Shown here: positions 1-12,904 of the stretch, piece by piece
How positions within the stretch are numbered: position 1 is the first letter of the stretch
How the letters are laid out: each line of letters starts with the position of its first letter
Program-made: the position numbers and the translations under genes
NCBI GenBank assembly: GCA_037179385.1
Contig: CM074193.1
Location: 38,782,846-38,846,845, forward strand
Direction: 5' to 3'
Length of the DNA: 64,000 nt
From: Holothuria scabra
Taxonomy: Eukaryota; Echinodermata; Holothuroidea; Aspidochirotida; Holothuriidae
The notes under the pieces: generated by a model
Databases searched by the model: none
Seen by the model: the letters and a program-made list of their open reading frames with translations, nothing else
Told to the model about the DNA's origin: nothing

Positions 1-2200
1 ATAAAACAAAGAAAAGAAATTTTCAGTTCTTTCATTTACTGCATTAGTTGTTACTAAGTACATTACAGTCAATTGAGTTTACTCTGAAAGTAAAGGTGCG
101 GTATTTCTAATAAACTGTTGACTGTACTTGTATTAAACCTTAACCTTATATTGTTAGAAGAAACTTACATATTAATGTCTCAGATGCAACCAAAATACTG
201 TACAGTAGGTCACAGCACTCTTGAGTGTTCAAGAAAGAAAACTAATCCTGAGTCACTTTTTAACCTCCAGGTCGGAAATTATTGTGAAAATAGGCCCATA
301 TGAGCTACCTCATGGAACGTACTGTAGTAGCTTAGGTGAATGGACATTGATCGCTGGAAAGTGTACTGTACTTAATTTTCAGCTTACATGTACAAGTTGT
401 CAGTGACAACCAGTAAGGCATACAATATTACTCTCGGAGTTACAGTGAACGCAAGTTACAACCAAATAGTATATCTGAACACAATACTTGGCAATACCAA
501 CACACTTACTTCCAGACATCAACGAAAATTTTATGTACTGAAATACACCTTAGGTACAGTATGAACACACGAACTGCAATGCAATCTGCATGAAATAAAT
601 ATTTTAAAAGTGCTGGGTACTACAATTACTTAGAATATGTTAACATCATCTGGAGCTTTGCTAAACCAGAGTCCTAGGTATCACAAGCATTAAAAGCCCC
701 CAAACGCTTGAAAAAAATATGTGCCTCAGCGAGACGCACAAGCTCTTGATGATTCCCGTTCAATATGTTGCTCAAAATCTTTAAACCTCCTAGAACAACA
801 GTTCAAAAGTGCACCACTGGCCAAAGGTGAAGTTAACTAGCCACCAGTTCCTGTTTGGCCCTTACCTCCTGTCCAAAGTCACCTGTTAGATTTGGTCACA
901 GTACTGTAAATCAATTCCTTGTCTACTGTATGACGGATTTACAATGCATACAGGTACAGCACAATACTGTAAGACAAATGCTTTAAAAGACTCTTGGAAA
1001 AACATTGGGATCCTTCACCTTTTTCTCAGACTTTAAAGAAATTTCAAGGGGCCCATGCGGCTTTTTGATTTTTTGTACGTGAATACAGAAAATCATGGTT
1101 TAAATCACACTTTTTTATTTAAATTAAGACTTTTGATTAAAATAGTAAATATAATCATGATTTTAATCAATGTGACTTAAATCAAACAACCCTGGTCCAA
1201 GGACTCTTGTCCTTTTAGCACAGTATACTATACTGTTAGTAAAACATTGTTCAAGACATTAAAAAGTTTTATGTGAGCTGCTGTAGCAATTTAGGAAATA
1301 AAACTATTTCAACACATGCAAAATATGAATACAAGTGAAACACTCATTCATAGCACCAAAACTTGTACAAAGCTATAACCGAAATCCTCCCCAAAAAGGT
1401 TAAAATTATAGGCCTGTGTACAAATTAATGTCGTGATGGAGGGCCCTCAGATTTGGCCTATATTAGGCAATACTGTACAAAATTTGAAATGGAAGAGCCC
1501 TCCGCTTTTACTACTGAAATTACTCCTAAATTTACAGCAGAACATCCTCCGTAGAGTCCATGTACAGGCTTACGCCTATACCACTTCAAAAGCCCTACTG
1601 CTCAACGGTCTTGGAACATCCCTGGATCCCCCATAGCTTAACAAACTCACCTCTAATAACCACACTCTCATACCAAGAATGATCTTTGCCAAGTACTGTA
1701 GACCCCTAGTAGGTCTTAACTCTTAATCATCCAGTAGCGGAGAACAGTCAACATTTTATTAACATTTTATGTTTGCTATTTTAGCGAATAACGTTACGAA
1801 ACTACAGTAACATCGCTGGTGCATGTTTCTGAAATTTGGACATGGCATGCAAGTTGTTAACTTATTTAGTTTATGCACCACGCATAATTTCATGATACTG
1901 TAGTTATAACAACATAGATCTTGAATTTCAATAAGAGAGTTAATTGGTCATCCATTTTGGGAGCTTCAAATTCAAGTTCTTGTTTTTATTACTCCAAAAT
2001 ATAAGGAAGGATTGGAAGGGTAGTTTTGTGCAGTTGACTGCACATTTCAACTTTTCGGTGAAAAGTTGCATTTAATCTGCTGCATTGCAGGATTGAGGCC
2101 CCTATTTTCATTCGGTTGAGATTGCTAAACTGCACACTGAGATATTTAACACTATTGCAACATGTACCTACCGTAGTCCTACTGCACGGAAACAAGCCCG
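1..2200. other. intergenic stretch, no gene recognised
   Basis: I see no coding exon or RNA gene here. Open frames are short and have no recognisable motif. The heptamer TACTGTA recurs at least eight times between about 190 and 1900, which gives the stretch an unusual low-complexity flavour. Positions 1060-1195 hold AT-rich sequence built from TTTAAATC/GATTTAA words next to the string CAGGGTTGTTTG (read on the minus strand). That resembles the CAGGG end of hAT-type MITEs, but I cannot find a second terminus. Confidence 0.5.
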
Positions 2201-2204
2201 GGAA

Positions 2205-2296
2205 CGCAGGTACATTGGTTAATGCGCTGGGCTCAGTTTGTATTGTGTGCGGGATCGCGCATTGTGCCCCATGATCAAAAAAAAAAAAAAAAAAAT
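2205..2296 (+). repeat. tRNA-derived SINE with poly(A) tail
   Basis: A tRNA-like head (GGTTAATGCGCTGGGCTC, then GCGGGATCGCGC) aligns by eye with the usual A-box and B-box layout of tRNA-derived SINEs. It is followed directly by about 18 A residues at 2277-2294. The head is only about 75 bp and the B box is imperfect, so this is a short or decayed copy rather than a functional tRNA gene. I found no clear target-site duplication. Confidence 0.5.
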
Positions 2297-3034
2297 CAAA
2301 ATTGCAAGCATGGGCTACTTATGCTACGGTACCTTCAACTTCTCTCAAACTTTAATTGGCAGTGCCACAATGAGGTTTATAAGCCTACGCATCCCATAAA
2401 ACTGCCCATTTATTCAGCAGTCACAGCAAAATAATGGTTAAGTTGTTCATGACTTTACAGAGCAAATGGAATGAATTTGTATGCTATCAGTTTTTTCTAC
2501 CAACATAGGCCTAGAATGGCATAATTTGTAATAAATGAAAGATAATTTGGGCACTTAATCTTCTAGGCGTAGTCCACCTGTACACATCCTACAATATCTG
2601 CACATTCACAGTCGAGACCTAGGCTAGTCTAATTCTGAATGCATACGACGTAACGTTAGGGGCTAGTAGTTGGCCTTTCCTCCCTCCGGCAATCTTAACG
2701 TATAGGCCTTAGCCTACCCTAAGTGTAGTAACCTATGGGCAAAGCACTATCGTTATGTGGCTAAGTTATAATGCGTTTCATTCAGTCCACTAACTGACAC
2801 GAAGAATAAAAACAATCACATTAAGTTCTTCAAGTTCTAAACTTTTTCTTAGACCAATTTAAAAAGCTCTGCTTCTACGAGTCCCATTCTTGAGTTGACT
2901 TGTCTGGGAAAATGAGAAATAACAAACGTTGAAAGGGAACTATGCATCCAAGTTGCTATTCTCAGTTTTCAATTCTCGTCGCTGGTTCTGACGTCAAAAT
3001 TTCAACTGACACTGACCATTCAATCCCATTATAG
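2297..3034. other. intergenic, upstream of the gene A candidate exon
   Basis: No gene was recognised. A perfect TGACGTCA (cAMP-response-element palindrome) lies at 2989-2996, about 45 bp before the possible first ATG at 3038. No TATA box is obvious. Confidence 0.4.
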
Positions 3035-3228
3035 GAGATGGTTGCGTCATCAGGAAATGTATCGATTTTATCGGCAAAAGATGAAGTCAAACTTGCGTTA
3101 AAACGGAAATGTATGAATTTCATCCCAAAAGGAATCAGAAATTTTTTTATCAGTGATCCTGATCAAAAAATTTCATCAGGCTTTCTTATGGGTGCAGTTT
3201 CTTCCAAGAGGTTTTCAGTTGAGGCATT
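3035..3228 (+). CDS. candidate 5' exon of receptor gene A (uncertain)
   Basis: An open frame with ATG at 3038 runs to a strong donor, GTAAGT, at 3229 and ends in phase 2. That phase fits the phase-2 acceptor of the gene A Cys-loop/transmembrane exon at 5033, so the two would splice in frame. A TATAG acceptor-like string directly precedes 3035, so it could also be an internal exon. The peptide contains SSGNV, also present in the beta-strand before the Cys-loop of gene C, but otherwise it does not resemble the ligand-binding domain. If it is used, the first Cys of the Cys-loop would be missing at the expected spacing. I cannot tell a real exon from chance; transcript data would decide. Confidence 0.3.
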
Positions 3229-5032
3229 GTAAGTAAAACGGTATTATATGATATACTTTCGCTAATAAGTACATACTTGAACCTAAACCCTCAAGTTAAC
3301 TAACAAAACAAATCTGATGAACATAAGCTTTTCGTTAGAAGTAGTGTCTCAATCACTAGTTTGGACTTTTGTTTAACCGACTCGTGATTAAGAGGTCTAT
3401 AAATAAAAGTTTTTTTTTTACCTATGCTTGTTGTCTCTTAGTGGCGTTGATTTCTCAGGGAGCAGAATCTACTTAGGGCCTAACTTAGAAATATTTGATA
3501 CCAACTTCTTCATGTGGAATTTAACGCAGGATGCAAGTTGACAGGTATCTAATCATAATCTTATACGACGTGTGTTGAGTATTAGGGGCGGATTCAGTTG
3601 GTTGAAACCCCCAACCAAATATCTCATCTTGTGCTCACTGTTTAACCCTTAAGATACTTAAGTCTTATTTGGTGTTCCATTGTATCGATTGTACTCTTTA
3701 GGTTGGAAATTAGGTGACTGGGAACAATATGTTGTATTCTCTTAGAGATTACCAAAAATAGCAGTTTCAAATACGCAGTTTTTTCTTTTTCTTATTATAT
3801 GACATTATGGTGGTGTCAAAGGTCTAAATCACTCGGTGCCCATTCTAACAGCTAATGCATATACAATCTACTCGGTCTCACTTTGCAGTCTTGCAACAAC
3901 TACGACCGAAATGGTGAAATATTGTGGCGAAATCTGCAAAACACTAAAAAGGTGTATTCAATTTCCAAGTACACAGAAGAGTGTACAGATTTAAAAAGTG
4001 TGGCGCCACCACGAGTCGGGGTATTCCACAGAGGGTTGTCTCCAACCATGGTGTGATTGATTTAGGTCAAGGCACTGAAGTGCTCAAAAAACATGTATTT
4101 GCAGGAGTGGTGCTAGTTATAAATAAGCAGAAAACAAGACTAATTCAAACAGGTAATACACGTGTGGTCATTTTCGAGTGTAATCCATTAGAACACGATG
4201 AAACCCATTTTAAATAAAGTACCCAAGGTTTGCCACGAAAATGGCAGCAGTACATATTATCTGAAAATTTCGTATTATTAACTTCCGATTTGCTAATGTT
4301 TTGTTGGAGTGGACGTTTTCTTTTTCCTTTAAACGCAAACTTACTACTGATTTAATTTCTTTTAAACATGGGAAATCTCATCGCCCCTCGTCAAGTTTAC
4401 CAAACTTTTGTGGGCCCTCCAAGCCAACCGATGATAACGCTCCGTGTAGATCTCCTTTTGGGCAGATTGGAACATTTTCTGCCTCAAGGCAAAAAAAAAA
4501 AAAAAAAAATCGACCACTTTCCAATCTGTGAATGACCCAGAGGCTAAGTAGACCGTCCATGGTCGGACTCCTGGTAAACACTGGGAAAATTGATCTCGAA
4601 ACACCACTAATTGGCGCCTCTTCACACCTGATAAGGAATCGAAGGTTAACCCATAATATTTCGCTACATTTACCTTCCAGGTAACATTTTTACAGAATTT
4701 TGAATTGATTACCTTTTTATCGTTGGATTGAAGAAAAACATGCATAAAAATATACGTAATGAATGCAAGATTGAGAAGCCCATATAATAAGCTTAATCAT
4801 GACATTCAAGAACAGATTGTCAGATTTGTTGCCAGAATCCTGCAATTCATTGTCAACTCGGTCGACATCTGTCAGCTCTTTGTAATTATCTTGGCACGTT
4901 GATTCTTTGCCGGAGAGTGTGGTGGTGAAAATTAATTTTGAATATGTTATTTCTGGTCATCCTCTCATAGCAAATGTACCAGGTAATGCAAATTGCCCCT
5001 TTTTAACATGTTCTATTCCTTTCCTCTGTCAG
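3229..5032 (+). other. putative intron of gene A
   Basis: No nAChR exon was recognised here. The expected 45-, 110- and about 117-bp ligand-binding-domain exons were looked for and not seen. Short open frames (3981-4217, 4362-4745) have no motif I recognise. Poly(A)/poly(T) tracts occur near 3410 and 4490. Confidence 0.4.
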
Positions 5033-5759
5033 CATGATCCGATACTTCCCATTTGATACTGAAATCTGCACTATAGCACTCTCGCCGGAACTCTTAAACG
5101 TGAGATTAGAGGATTCCTTTTTTCCTTCCATGATTGTTAGCTTAGAATGGAGCCTGATGAATACAACAATAAGAATGATGAACGTAGGGCCTTATGGAAT
5201 TCCCGTATTTTGCTTTGCCCTACAACGTGATGCAAGTTATTATATATCTACTATTATCGTGCCGTCTTCGGTTATGTGTCTCTTGGCGTTTGCAACATTC
5301 CTCGCACCTCCGGACTGCGGAGAAAGACTATCATTAAACATTTCAATGGTCCTCGGCCTCACTGTATTCCAATTATTGGTATCCGACAGCTTACCGACAT
5401 CGAGCAAGCAGACTCCCTTGTTGAGCACTTTCCTTTCAACCAATTTTGTTATTGTCTGTCTGACAGTGCCCTTCTCTCTGATTAGCATCAATATTATGCA
5501 CAGAGATACACCGTTGACAATCCTCCGAAATAAGAAAATGAGGCAACTTTTTTTAGTATATCTGCCTCGTGGTTTGGCCGTTCCATCAAGAAGTGGTAAC
5601 CGATTGACAGATGCAACCGAAACAATTTCTGGTTTCAAAATAAATGGCAAAGGCAGATTGAAGTCTGTCCAGGTTGCCCCTGCTTTCGTTCAAGTAGAGG
5701 CTGGAGAGAAGACCACTAACATCTCTGTGCACGAAGACCACGAAGACTCGTTTGTGAAG
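5033..5759 (+). CDS. gene A exon: Cys-loop to M3-M4 loop
   Basis: The 727-bp exon has a CTGTCAG acceptor and a GTAATG donor. It starts with one base completing a phase-2 codon. It carries the second Cys of the Cys-loop, the QRDASYY pre-M1 motif, and M1-M3. M2 has Leu at 9' and Asp at 20', both usual in cation channels. Confidence 0.92.
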
Positions 5760-8700
5760 GTAATGCTGCCAAAATGTGAAATTGTGGAAATTGTTGGATA
5801 CAATACCCAAGTCTTAGAAAGTTTGATAGTCTAAGTTGAGTGCATGCGTTTTAAAGCAAATTTGTGAATTCAGTGTGGTATATAAGGGTTAGGTAGTAGG
5901 GCCAATCGTAGAAATGAAGGCTCCGTAGGGGATCTTGAGGTTTAGCTCCAGACAAAAATGATTAAGAGAGTTCCAGTTAATTAAAAAATAATTTATTCGT
6001 TGATTGAGTTTAAAAAAAAGAAAACAGTGATCAATGACCAGGCGAAAAAGATATTTATGTACACAAAAATGACTGATTAATGACTACATGCTTCTACTTC
6101 GAGGTCTGTTGCACGAGTAGTCAGCTTGCAGGCTGGAAGCGTGTCTCTTACTTCCAAGCCACAAGGGTTGTAGGAAGATCCTAGTATTTATTACAGTCCT
6201 CCGATAGGTCAAAAGTTTTGACGCACCAAATGAAATGAATATAAGTGAGTATGCTGATCTAAAAGACCAATGAGGAGGCTTTAGAGGGTGAAATTGGCCA
6301 CAGTTTGAAAATTTGGGAAATACATCGTAAACGTGGAACTTAGATGAAGAAATGTGTCACGTTTATCGGTAACACGTGACGGGAAACAGGAAGGGTCCTG
6401 GGAATATATAGGACAAAAGGAAGGGAGAGTTGTTCGTAAACAACAAGATGGCGTCTGTGTTAAAGATCATTTAGAATGCACCTCACTACATAACATTAGA
6501 GGTACACGTTTCAATGCGATACTAGATACTACTTTTTCTTATCCGATCAAAATAACATGTTTTTCGTGGTAAGCCCTAACACTAGCCCTATCCTAAAACT
6601 GTGAGAACTGAACTGTTATACCAAACAGACTACATGCATGCAGTGTTGGTATAGCATCAAAATGATAAACCAGATTGAGTAACGTGAGAAGTAACGCAGT
6701 CAGTCCAAGAATTCGTTTTACTTTGGCGACAATACTCACTGCTCATTCGGGACGTATTCGAAGAAATTTCAGTGCATTTTCTAAAACTATCTTAGTTTAA
6801 ACCAAATGAACTTGACGTTTTTAAAATGAAAATGCGGGATGGCAAATCACGAGTAAAACATGCTTATGAGTACTCGCTAGCTTGCGCAGTAGCCTACGTT
6901 AGTCTACCTATTGTCATTGCCAACTTGAAATTTTAATTGCTTAGTCGTAATAGCCACCGAGGTTTATTCGGTCATTCGTGACATTCCTCACCGTAATCCG
7001 CCATCTCCTAAAAAAACCGGCTTCTCGTGACTGTATTCTCGCTTCAGAGGCAGTACTTGCATGTTATTATATAATGCAAAACACAAACTACATTGGATAA
7101 AAAGGAAATCAACTCTTTTCGACAAGTAGTACTCCACTATGGTAATTTTAAGGTGAATAAAGGTGTCCAAATACGAATTATAAATAGTTCGATATTGAGG
7201 AAGGTTGTGATCAACAAGCTGGCAGCTTGAATAAATTGCAATGTGGTATGCCTATGAATGATAAGCGATACTGGCGCTGTCAAAACCAGTGACTTGCACA
7301 TACATCTTTTTTGTAAAGTAAATAATAATAAATATCATTTTTGCCCCCATTGAAAGTAAGGTTTTTTTTGTTTCATTGTCTTAAGTTATAAAAAATGGGG
7401 CGATTATCCACCCTGTGGGGCTCTTATTCTAAACGTCTAAGGAGTATAATTTTCATTTAAAACAATTTGACAAAGTAGTTTTCCGACATTATATCTCGGG
7501 ATATTTGACTTTACACTTCCAAGATATTTTACAGTTTGTTTCTTGCATTTGTAGTTCGTTACTCTATCTTCATACACAAGCAATTTTAAATTGTTTCACT
7601 TTTATCGGTTCTAGTCGATGCAGTCGAGGCAGCAGGGCACAAAACAAACAATGCTTTAAGCTTGTCTGATGGCTACAGTACCGACACTCATCAAGTTTAA
7701 CCCACAACCGTTAATGTTACTGGAAACGTTCAGTAAAGAAATATTTCCGTTGTGCGTTATTTATAATTTTTCACGAGCTACCAAGAAGTCCGAAATAATT
7801 TAAAGAATTTCACAGTCCTAGGAGAAAATTGAATCTTCCGGCTGAGAGTAATGAAATCATGTCGCGAGTTACCGAATAAACTTTGGTTTCCTTCACATCA
7901 AAGGAAGGCCTTAAACAACGTCCTTAAGCTCGCACAGGCTAAATTAAGCTACTCTGATCAGGGAGGTGTTAGTTAACGCTTCATAGCTTTTTCCTGACTT
8001 TTTTTTTATTGCGAGCTCAATAATGGCGTTAACAACTGACTTCACATGACAATCCCTGATGTTCATGTTCGTAAAAAACAATCAACTACTTTTTGATCTA
8101 CACTCTTAATGCTGGTATGAGAGTTATGAAACTAAGTAAAGTATGAAGTACAAAAACGTAATTCATTTAACCAACACTGGATAAATATTTTACCCAACAA
8201 GTCAGTTTGTTAGTCAGATTATTACTTGAAGGGCAAATGGAATGCCCCACGAAATGTTTAGCAATGAAACAATCCAACTCCTGGGTGAAGTGAAATTGGT
8301 AATTACACCAATAACCGGCTTTCCACAACAACGTTAGTTGAGTGTTTCCCAGATTACTTCTTGTTGGTAAACAGAAACTGATCAATATTAACTGAAAAGT
8401 TGGTCGGCACATGTTTACCCGCACGTATTCCAAAATTGTTTCACAAATTTGCCAAACATTGCAAAGGTACACTAAATACTAAATTTTCATAATGAAACTG
8501 TATGTTACTTATGTTTCATTTATTTTTTATTTATGATTTAGTGCCAGTATTATAAGAACGGGAGCAGTTAAGTCGTTTTGTGAGGATGGTGGGCGGTAAA
8601 GCTTACAGCATTTTTAGGGTCATACTTTCCTTCAAAATGATACGTGATTTCAATAGTTATGAGAAATAATAAAATTTTATTTATTTACATTTTTCGTTTT

Positions 8701-8855
8701 TCTTTCAGTTTAAGTCGGAAACTCGCACGATAGCCGTGGTGATAGATCGTCTGTTATTTGTTGGCACTCTATTCTTTTTCTTCATCTACGGGATAAAATC
8801 TATTTTGGAGTTCAGCCGTGGGAACACTATTTCCGTTGACGTGTGCACAACATGA
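5033..8855 (+). CDS. gene A: nicotinic-receptor-like Cys-loop channel subunit (3' part)
   Basis: Two exons are joined here: 5033-5759 and 8709-8855. The product belongs to the pentameric ligand-gated ion channel family and would act in the plasma membrane. The first exon enters in the Cys-loop (RYFPFDTEIC) and continues through strands 8-10 (SLEW, then QRDASYY). It then encodes M1, M2 with the cation-selective motif [18 protein letters not shown]3 and a cytoplasmic loop of about 95 residues. The second exon encodes M4 (VVIDRLLFVG onward) and a TGA stop. The phase-0 junction AAG|GT...AG|TTT matches genes B and C. No vicinal Cys pair precedes M1, so it is not a classical alpha subunit. The recognisable ligand-binding domain upstream is missing. 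The gene is either 5'-truncated or has highly diverged upstream exons, and could be a pseudogene, although these two exons are open. Confidence 0.85.
5760..8708 (+). other. intron of gene A
   Basis: This intron of about 2.9 kb separates the M3-M4 loop exon from the M4 exon. I recognise no coding or mobile element within it. Confidence 0.7.
8709..8855 (+). CDS. gene A last exon: M4 helix and stop
   Basis: After TTTCTTTCAG the frame reads 48 codons plus TGA. It contains the conserved pre-M4 pattern (TIAVVIDRLLF) and a very hydrophobic helix with four consecutive Phe. The same exon layout is seen in genes B and C. Confidence 0.9.
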   Translation, partial: FKSETRTIAVVIDRLLFVGTLFFFFIYGIKSILEFSRGNTISVDVCTT

Positions 8856-10555
8856 ATATTTAATGAACACCTTGTATAACTGAACTTGCAACTTTATGAC
8901 AAATACAGTTCATGCCAAAATGGAATTTAGTTCCACCAGTCATCTACTGTATGTGATTGACGTTATTTATGTATCTTGATTAATCGTAAATGAGCTCTGT
9001 TACTTTTATTATAACGCATGATATTCTTCGTTTGATCAGTTAAATATAAAATTTAATTAAAGGTATCGTTTTGATACTCTAAAAGGTCTTTGATTAACAC
9101 TCAAGCACGACTGTTGGGCTCGATGTGTGTCTGGTTACTTCTGATTTTAAAACCCGTTCACATGCAAATTAAATGTACCCAAAATTCTGTTCATATTCGA
9201 TTTGTGGTTTGAGCAGACGAACACACGTTCCGCTCTTAACGATTGTTCGTTCCTATCAATGCATGCAGTGATGTTACTTATTAAGAATTTAAAGAGCAAG
9301 AGTGGTCTCCCCAAATCCATGTAGGGTAGTACGGTGTCCTTTTCCATTAATGGCCTTTAATGGTTATGTGACAATAGTTTGCCTTCTCAAATGTAAAATT
9401 TACTGGGAGTCACTGCTTGGTTTACGTCGAATATGCAATATTGAAGTCCTAAAATATTATAAAACATATTTAGCAAGGAAGTGAAAAGGAATTAATCAAA
9501 TTTAGCTTTTGCATCAAAATAAGTAAGGGTCAAACTTATACCCTACTTGTTTGCATGGTCTGTGCCAATCCATGAGTGGAAAGCTGCCAACATATACTTG
9601 ACTAATCTGTAAGCTAACCCCAAATGTTACCTAACTTTTGTGTATTTTTATGTATCTTGAACTGTGAATCAATCGATCAGGTGGCAAGGCTGGCTGTTTC
9701 AAGTGTGTATGCAGTGCTTAATTCCCTCCCTTGGACGAGCAGATGTGATCAGACAGCTTACGAGTATGTTCCAAAAGTTAAGAGGGAAAGTTTCACTATG
9801 CATGTGATAACTACTATAAATGCGGTTTTTCCTGGGTAGGATGTTAAACTGCATCCGGTTCTTGAGTGAGTTGAACGTGGGAATAATTAGGTTACCCTTT
9901 GCCACAACTGCCTCCAAGGCGGCACCATTAGGCAAAATGTTCCTGTATATTTGTCCAGTGGGTTTTACGTGTTGTTGCCTTCGGGCGTGGTGTTGCTATG
10001 GGCTTTTCATGAGAAAATTTGTGCCATGAAAAATAGGCTTCCGAAACTAAATGACCTTGGCTGGTGTGAAGTCGTAAACTCTAGTAGAAGCAGACTGGGA
10101 GTCTACCGAATTACTACAATGGGTCTGAAAACATTACTTTTTAGGCATTTACTATGGAAATTTGAAATTTCCGGAATTCGTGGTACCATTTTGATCTGTC
10201 TCTTGTCTTGATATTTAGAAAAATGACAAACTGAGAAATTAAAATAAAAAGAATAAATCTCATCGAGATCTGTTGGCATGGAAAATCTGGCAGATATTGT
10301 TCTGGAATGTGATCGCTATTTTCACTAAATGTTGACCAATTTTTTGGTGTCAAGGTTTAAATTAGCGTCAAATTGTTAGAGGATTCTCGTTTTTATGATT
10401 AAAAATGCAAAAATTAAGAAATTTTAGGTCAACTCTATCAAGCGCAGTAACAAACGCTCCGACCATGTAAACGGCAAGAATTCACCAAGGTCAGGCTTTC
10501 GTGTCGGTCTCTGAACAAAGGAGTTTGTCCAGATTTCATGTCAGTGTTATTTCTA
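8856..10555. other. intergenic, no gene recognised
   Basis: This is downstream of gene A. There are several short open frames, none with a recognisable domain. No canonical AATAAA lies close to the gene A stop codon. Confidence 0.4.
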
Positions 10556-10800
10556 ATGTGCCTTTGGGGCAGTGTTGCCTCCAGGCGTGGGGTGACCTTG
10601 GGGCGTGGTGTGATAAGTTCTTAGTTTTTGTTGTCTTGGGGCGGTGCTGGGTGTTGGGGTGGTTATGGGTGAGTTGGTAAGTTGTTTGGATGTTGGGGTG
10701 GGGTTAGTGCGTCTTTTCTATTTGTCACAAACCTTTTTGTTCTATGTTATGTGTGGGGATGGTTGATGGTTATCGTTTGTATTTTTGTCTGGCCGGTTTG
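10556..10800 (+). repeat. G/T-rich strand-asymmetric tract
   Basis: The plus strand is strongly G/T biased, with repeated GGGGCGTGG, TTGGGGTGG and GGGTGAG words. Several closely spaced G runs could form G-quadruplexes. No gene is seen. Confidence 0.5.
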
Positions 10801-11089
10801 AGTTGTCTATTTTTTCAGCGTACCTGTTTCAATTTACGTTTAAAAAAAAAGGTGTGTAAGAAACTTAAAAGTATGAGTATATTACAAGCGAATTGGCGGG
10901 GTCTGTTTTTTCTATAATATTAGCCTGGTTTGGTTGTTACATTTGGTCTGTAACTACATCTTGTAACTACTTCTACAAATATGTTAATTTCTGGGTTTTT
11001 ATGTAGACAATTAGGTTGTTCCTGTAGTTGCTAAGAATTCGAATACTTTTGTTGCTATGACCGTATATATGGATAGTTAATTTTTTTAA

Positions 11090-11570
11090 CCGTTTACCGT
11101 TGTTTGGGTCCTTTTGGACCCAGACGGAGAGCGCGGCTGTCACCCATCTTTACTGTTTCACGCGGAGCTCCAAACTGCGAGTAACTGCCCGAAAATTCGG
11201 GCACAACAACGAGAGAGACAATAGTTTAAGGTGACGGCGCCAATAGCCTACGGAAGCTGATGCGGGGCGTGCTACGTCCGCTTTTCCGCCCACTCCTGAG
11301 GCGCGCAAATATGCCCGATTGGAGCACAACGGTAAAGGGTTAAAGCGTAAAGGCAGAAAAGCCCAAGACAAGAAATAGAGATGTTGCGGGCGCTTGAAGA
11401 TCTGCACGCACCGCCTAAATACCATGTCTGATGGATCCAGGGTGGTACTTTCTGCCAAGGGTGGGATAGGATCATCGTCACACCCACATGATAGGTCTTA
11501 CATGATGACGGCGATGTGACCGAACATTGTAGTCCTAATGGTCTGACTGAAAAAGGGTATTTGGACAATA
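11090..11570. other. GC-richer island of unknown nature
   Basis: This block is clearly more GC-rich than its flanks and contains several CpGs. It opens with the short hairpin GGGTCCTTTTGGACCC at about 11107-11122. Minus-strand open frames exist (11150-11458 and 11272-11568), but I recognise no protein family in either. It may be part of an old mobile element. Confidence 0.35.
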
Positions 11571-11849
11571 CTTAGTAAGTGCAAGTCGAAGCGAACGGCC
11601 AGGGAAAATACTTGTTCTGGGGGAAAGACATCTCGTCTTTCCTCTTAACATTAGATTTCAAAGCTAATTCGTCTAATACCGGGGATGTCCGCTTCTTGGA
11701 ACGTTTACTGGATGAAAAAGAAAGACATCGGTTTTGAAAATTACATACTTTGGTATATCATGGAAAAAAATTGATGACACTTTCTACAGACAAAATGTGT
11801 TAGAAGAGAAAAAGTAACTTAGCCCGTTTAACTCGCTTCAGTGACTTAG

Positions 11850-12080
11850 TTGTCTTTCTCGTTTTCGGTAATCTTTTCTGATCCTTTTTTCTCTTATTTA
11901 AAGGTCCGTTCCTGTGCACTTAGGTTTTTATCAACATATTTTGCCTTTTCTAAAGTTTTCAGGGTCTGTGTACTTTGCTTATTTCATTAGTGTATTACGA
12001 GTTGTGGTAAGAGTGCAGTGTTAATTGTATAGTATAAACTGGATCCTCGTATACTGGGTTTTGTGTTAAGCGACCTTGGT
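11850..12080 (+). repeat. dispersed repeat, copy 1
   Basis: This shares a patchy but clear similarity with 58740-58940 in the same orientation. Shared blocks include TTGCCTTTTCT, AGTTTTCAGGGTCTGT, TACGAGTTGTG and CCTCGT..A.TGGGTTTT. Both copies lie just upstream of PLE sequence, so they may be PLE-associated terminal or UTR sequence, but that is inference. Confidence 0.5.
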
Positions 12081-12842
12081 CGACAGTCCCACATTTTGTT
12101 ATATATCTTCATTATTTAATTAAAAAAATAAGAAAAAATAGTGAAATCTACTTGATGAGTGCCCGCAAAAATATCGATATGGCATATATTTTAGATTTTT
12201 GGCGTATGCACAAGTTTTAATTACATATTTCATATATCTGGTGGTATTATTAGGGTACATTTTTGAGGCATGCCAATATGAAACCAATTTCACAACAAAC
12301 AAATACATACAACATGTCTTGTACATATGATCGCCAAATAGAGATACGGTAAAGGGGAGCCATAAAGGTATTACAAATGGCATGGCGTGACATAATGTAC
12401 ACAGGCAGGAGTGTAATACCTCCTCAGACAAAAGGTCCTCACGAAAATTACCAAATATTGTAAAAGAGAACCTAATGTACAACGACGACCAAAGGCGGAA
12501 CCCATGTAAATATATAGGCTTTATGTTAAGGCTAAACATAATTGAATATCAGAACGTTAAGGCGAAAACAAAACAATAAAATACATTAGAATATGTTTCC
12601 CCTTTGCGTTTTGAGATATGCATACACGTTATTTCAATGGTCTCTTATACATTCGTGTTAACGAATACGTGTACATAAGTTGGTATCAATAAAGTTATTA
12701 CATGTTCTGCGTACGGTATGTGGGGGTTTATCATACTATTACATATTCCCATAAAAATGTGTGTCAAAACGTTAATCGGAAACGATTTTTTCGCCATATG
12801 GATCATTTTCGGACAATTTTTCGCCCTTATATATATAAATGT

Positions 12843-12853
12843 ATATAAATATA

Positions 12854-12904
<51 letters not shown>

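Noticed and set aside
4901..4982. Frame with DSLPESVVVKINFEY just before gene A, considered as the missing Cys-loop exon
   Set aside because: It lacks the Cys, ends in the wrong phase for the 5033 acceptor and would leave an intron of only about 50 bp.
5240..5810. Minus-strand frames across the gene A exon
   Set aside because: Antisense shadows of the channel exon.
11150..11568. Minus-strand frames of about 100 residues in the GC-rich island
   Set aside because: No recognisable domain or splice signals; frames are expected by chance at higher GC.
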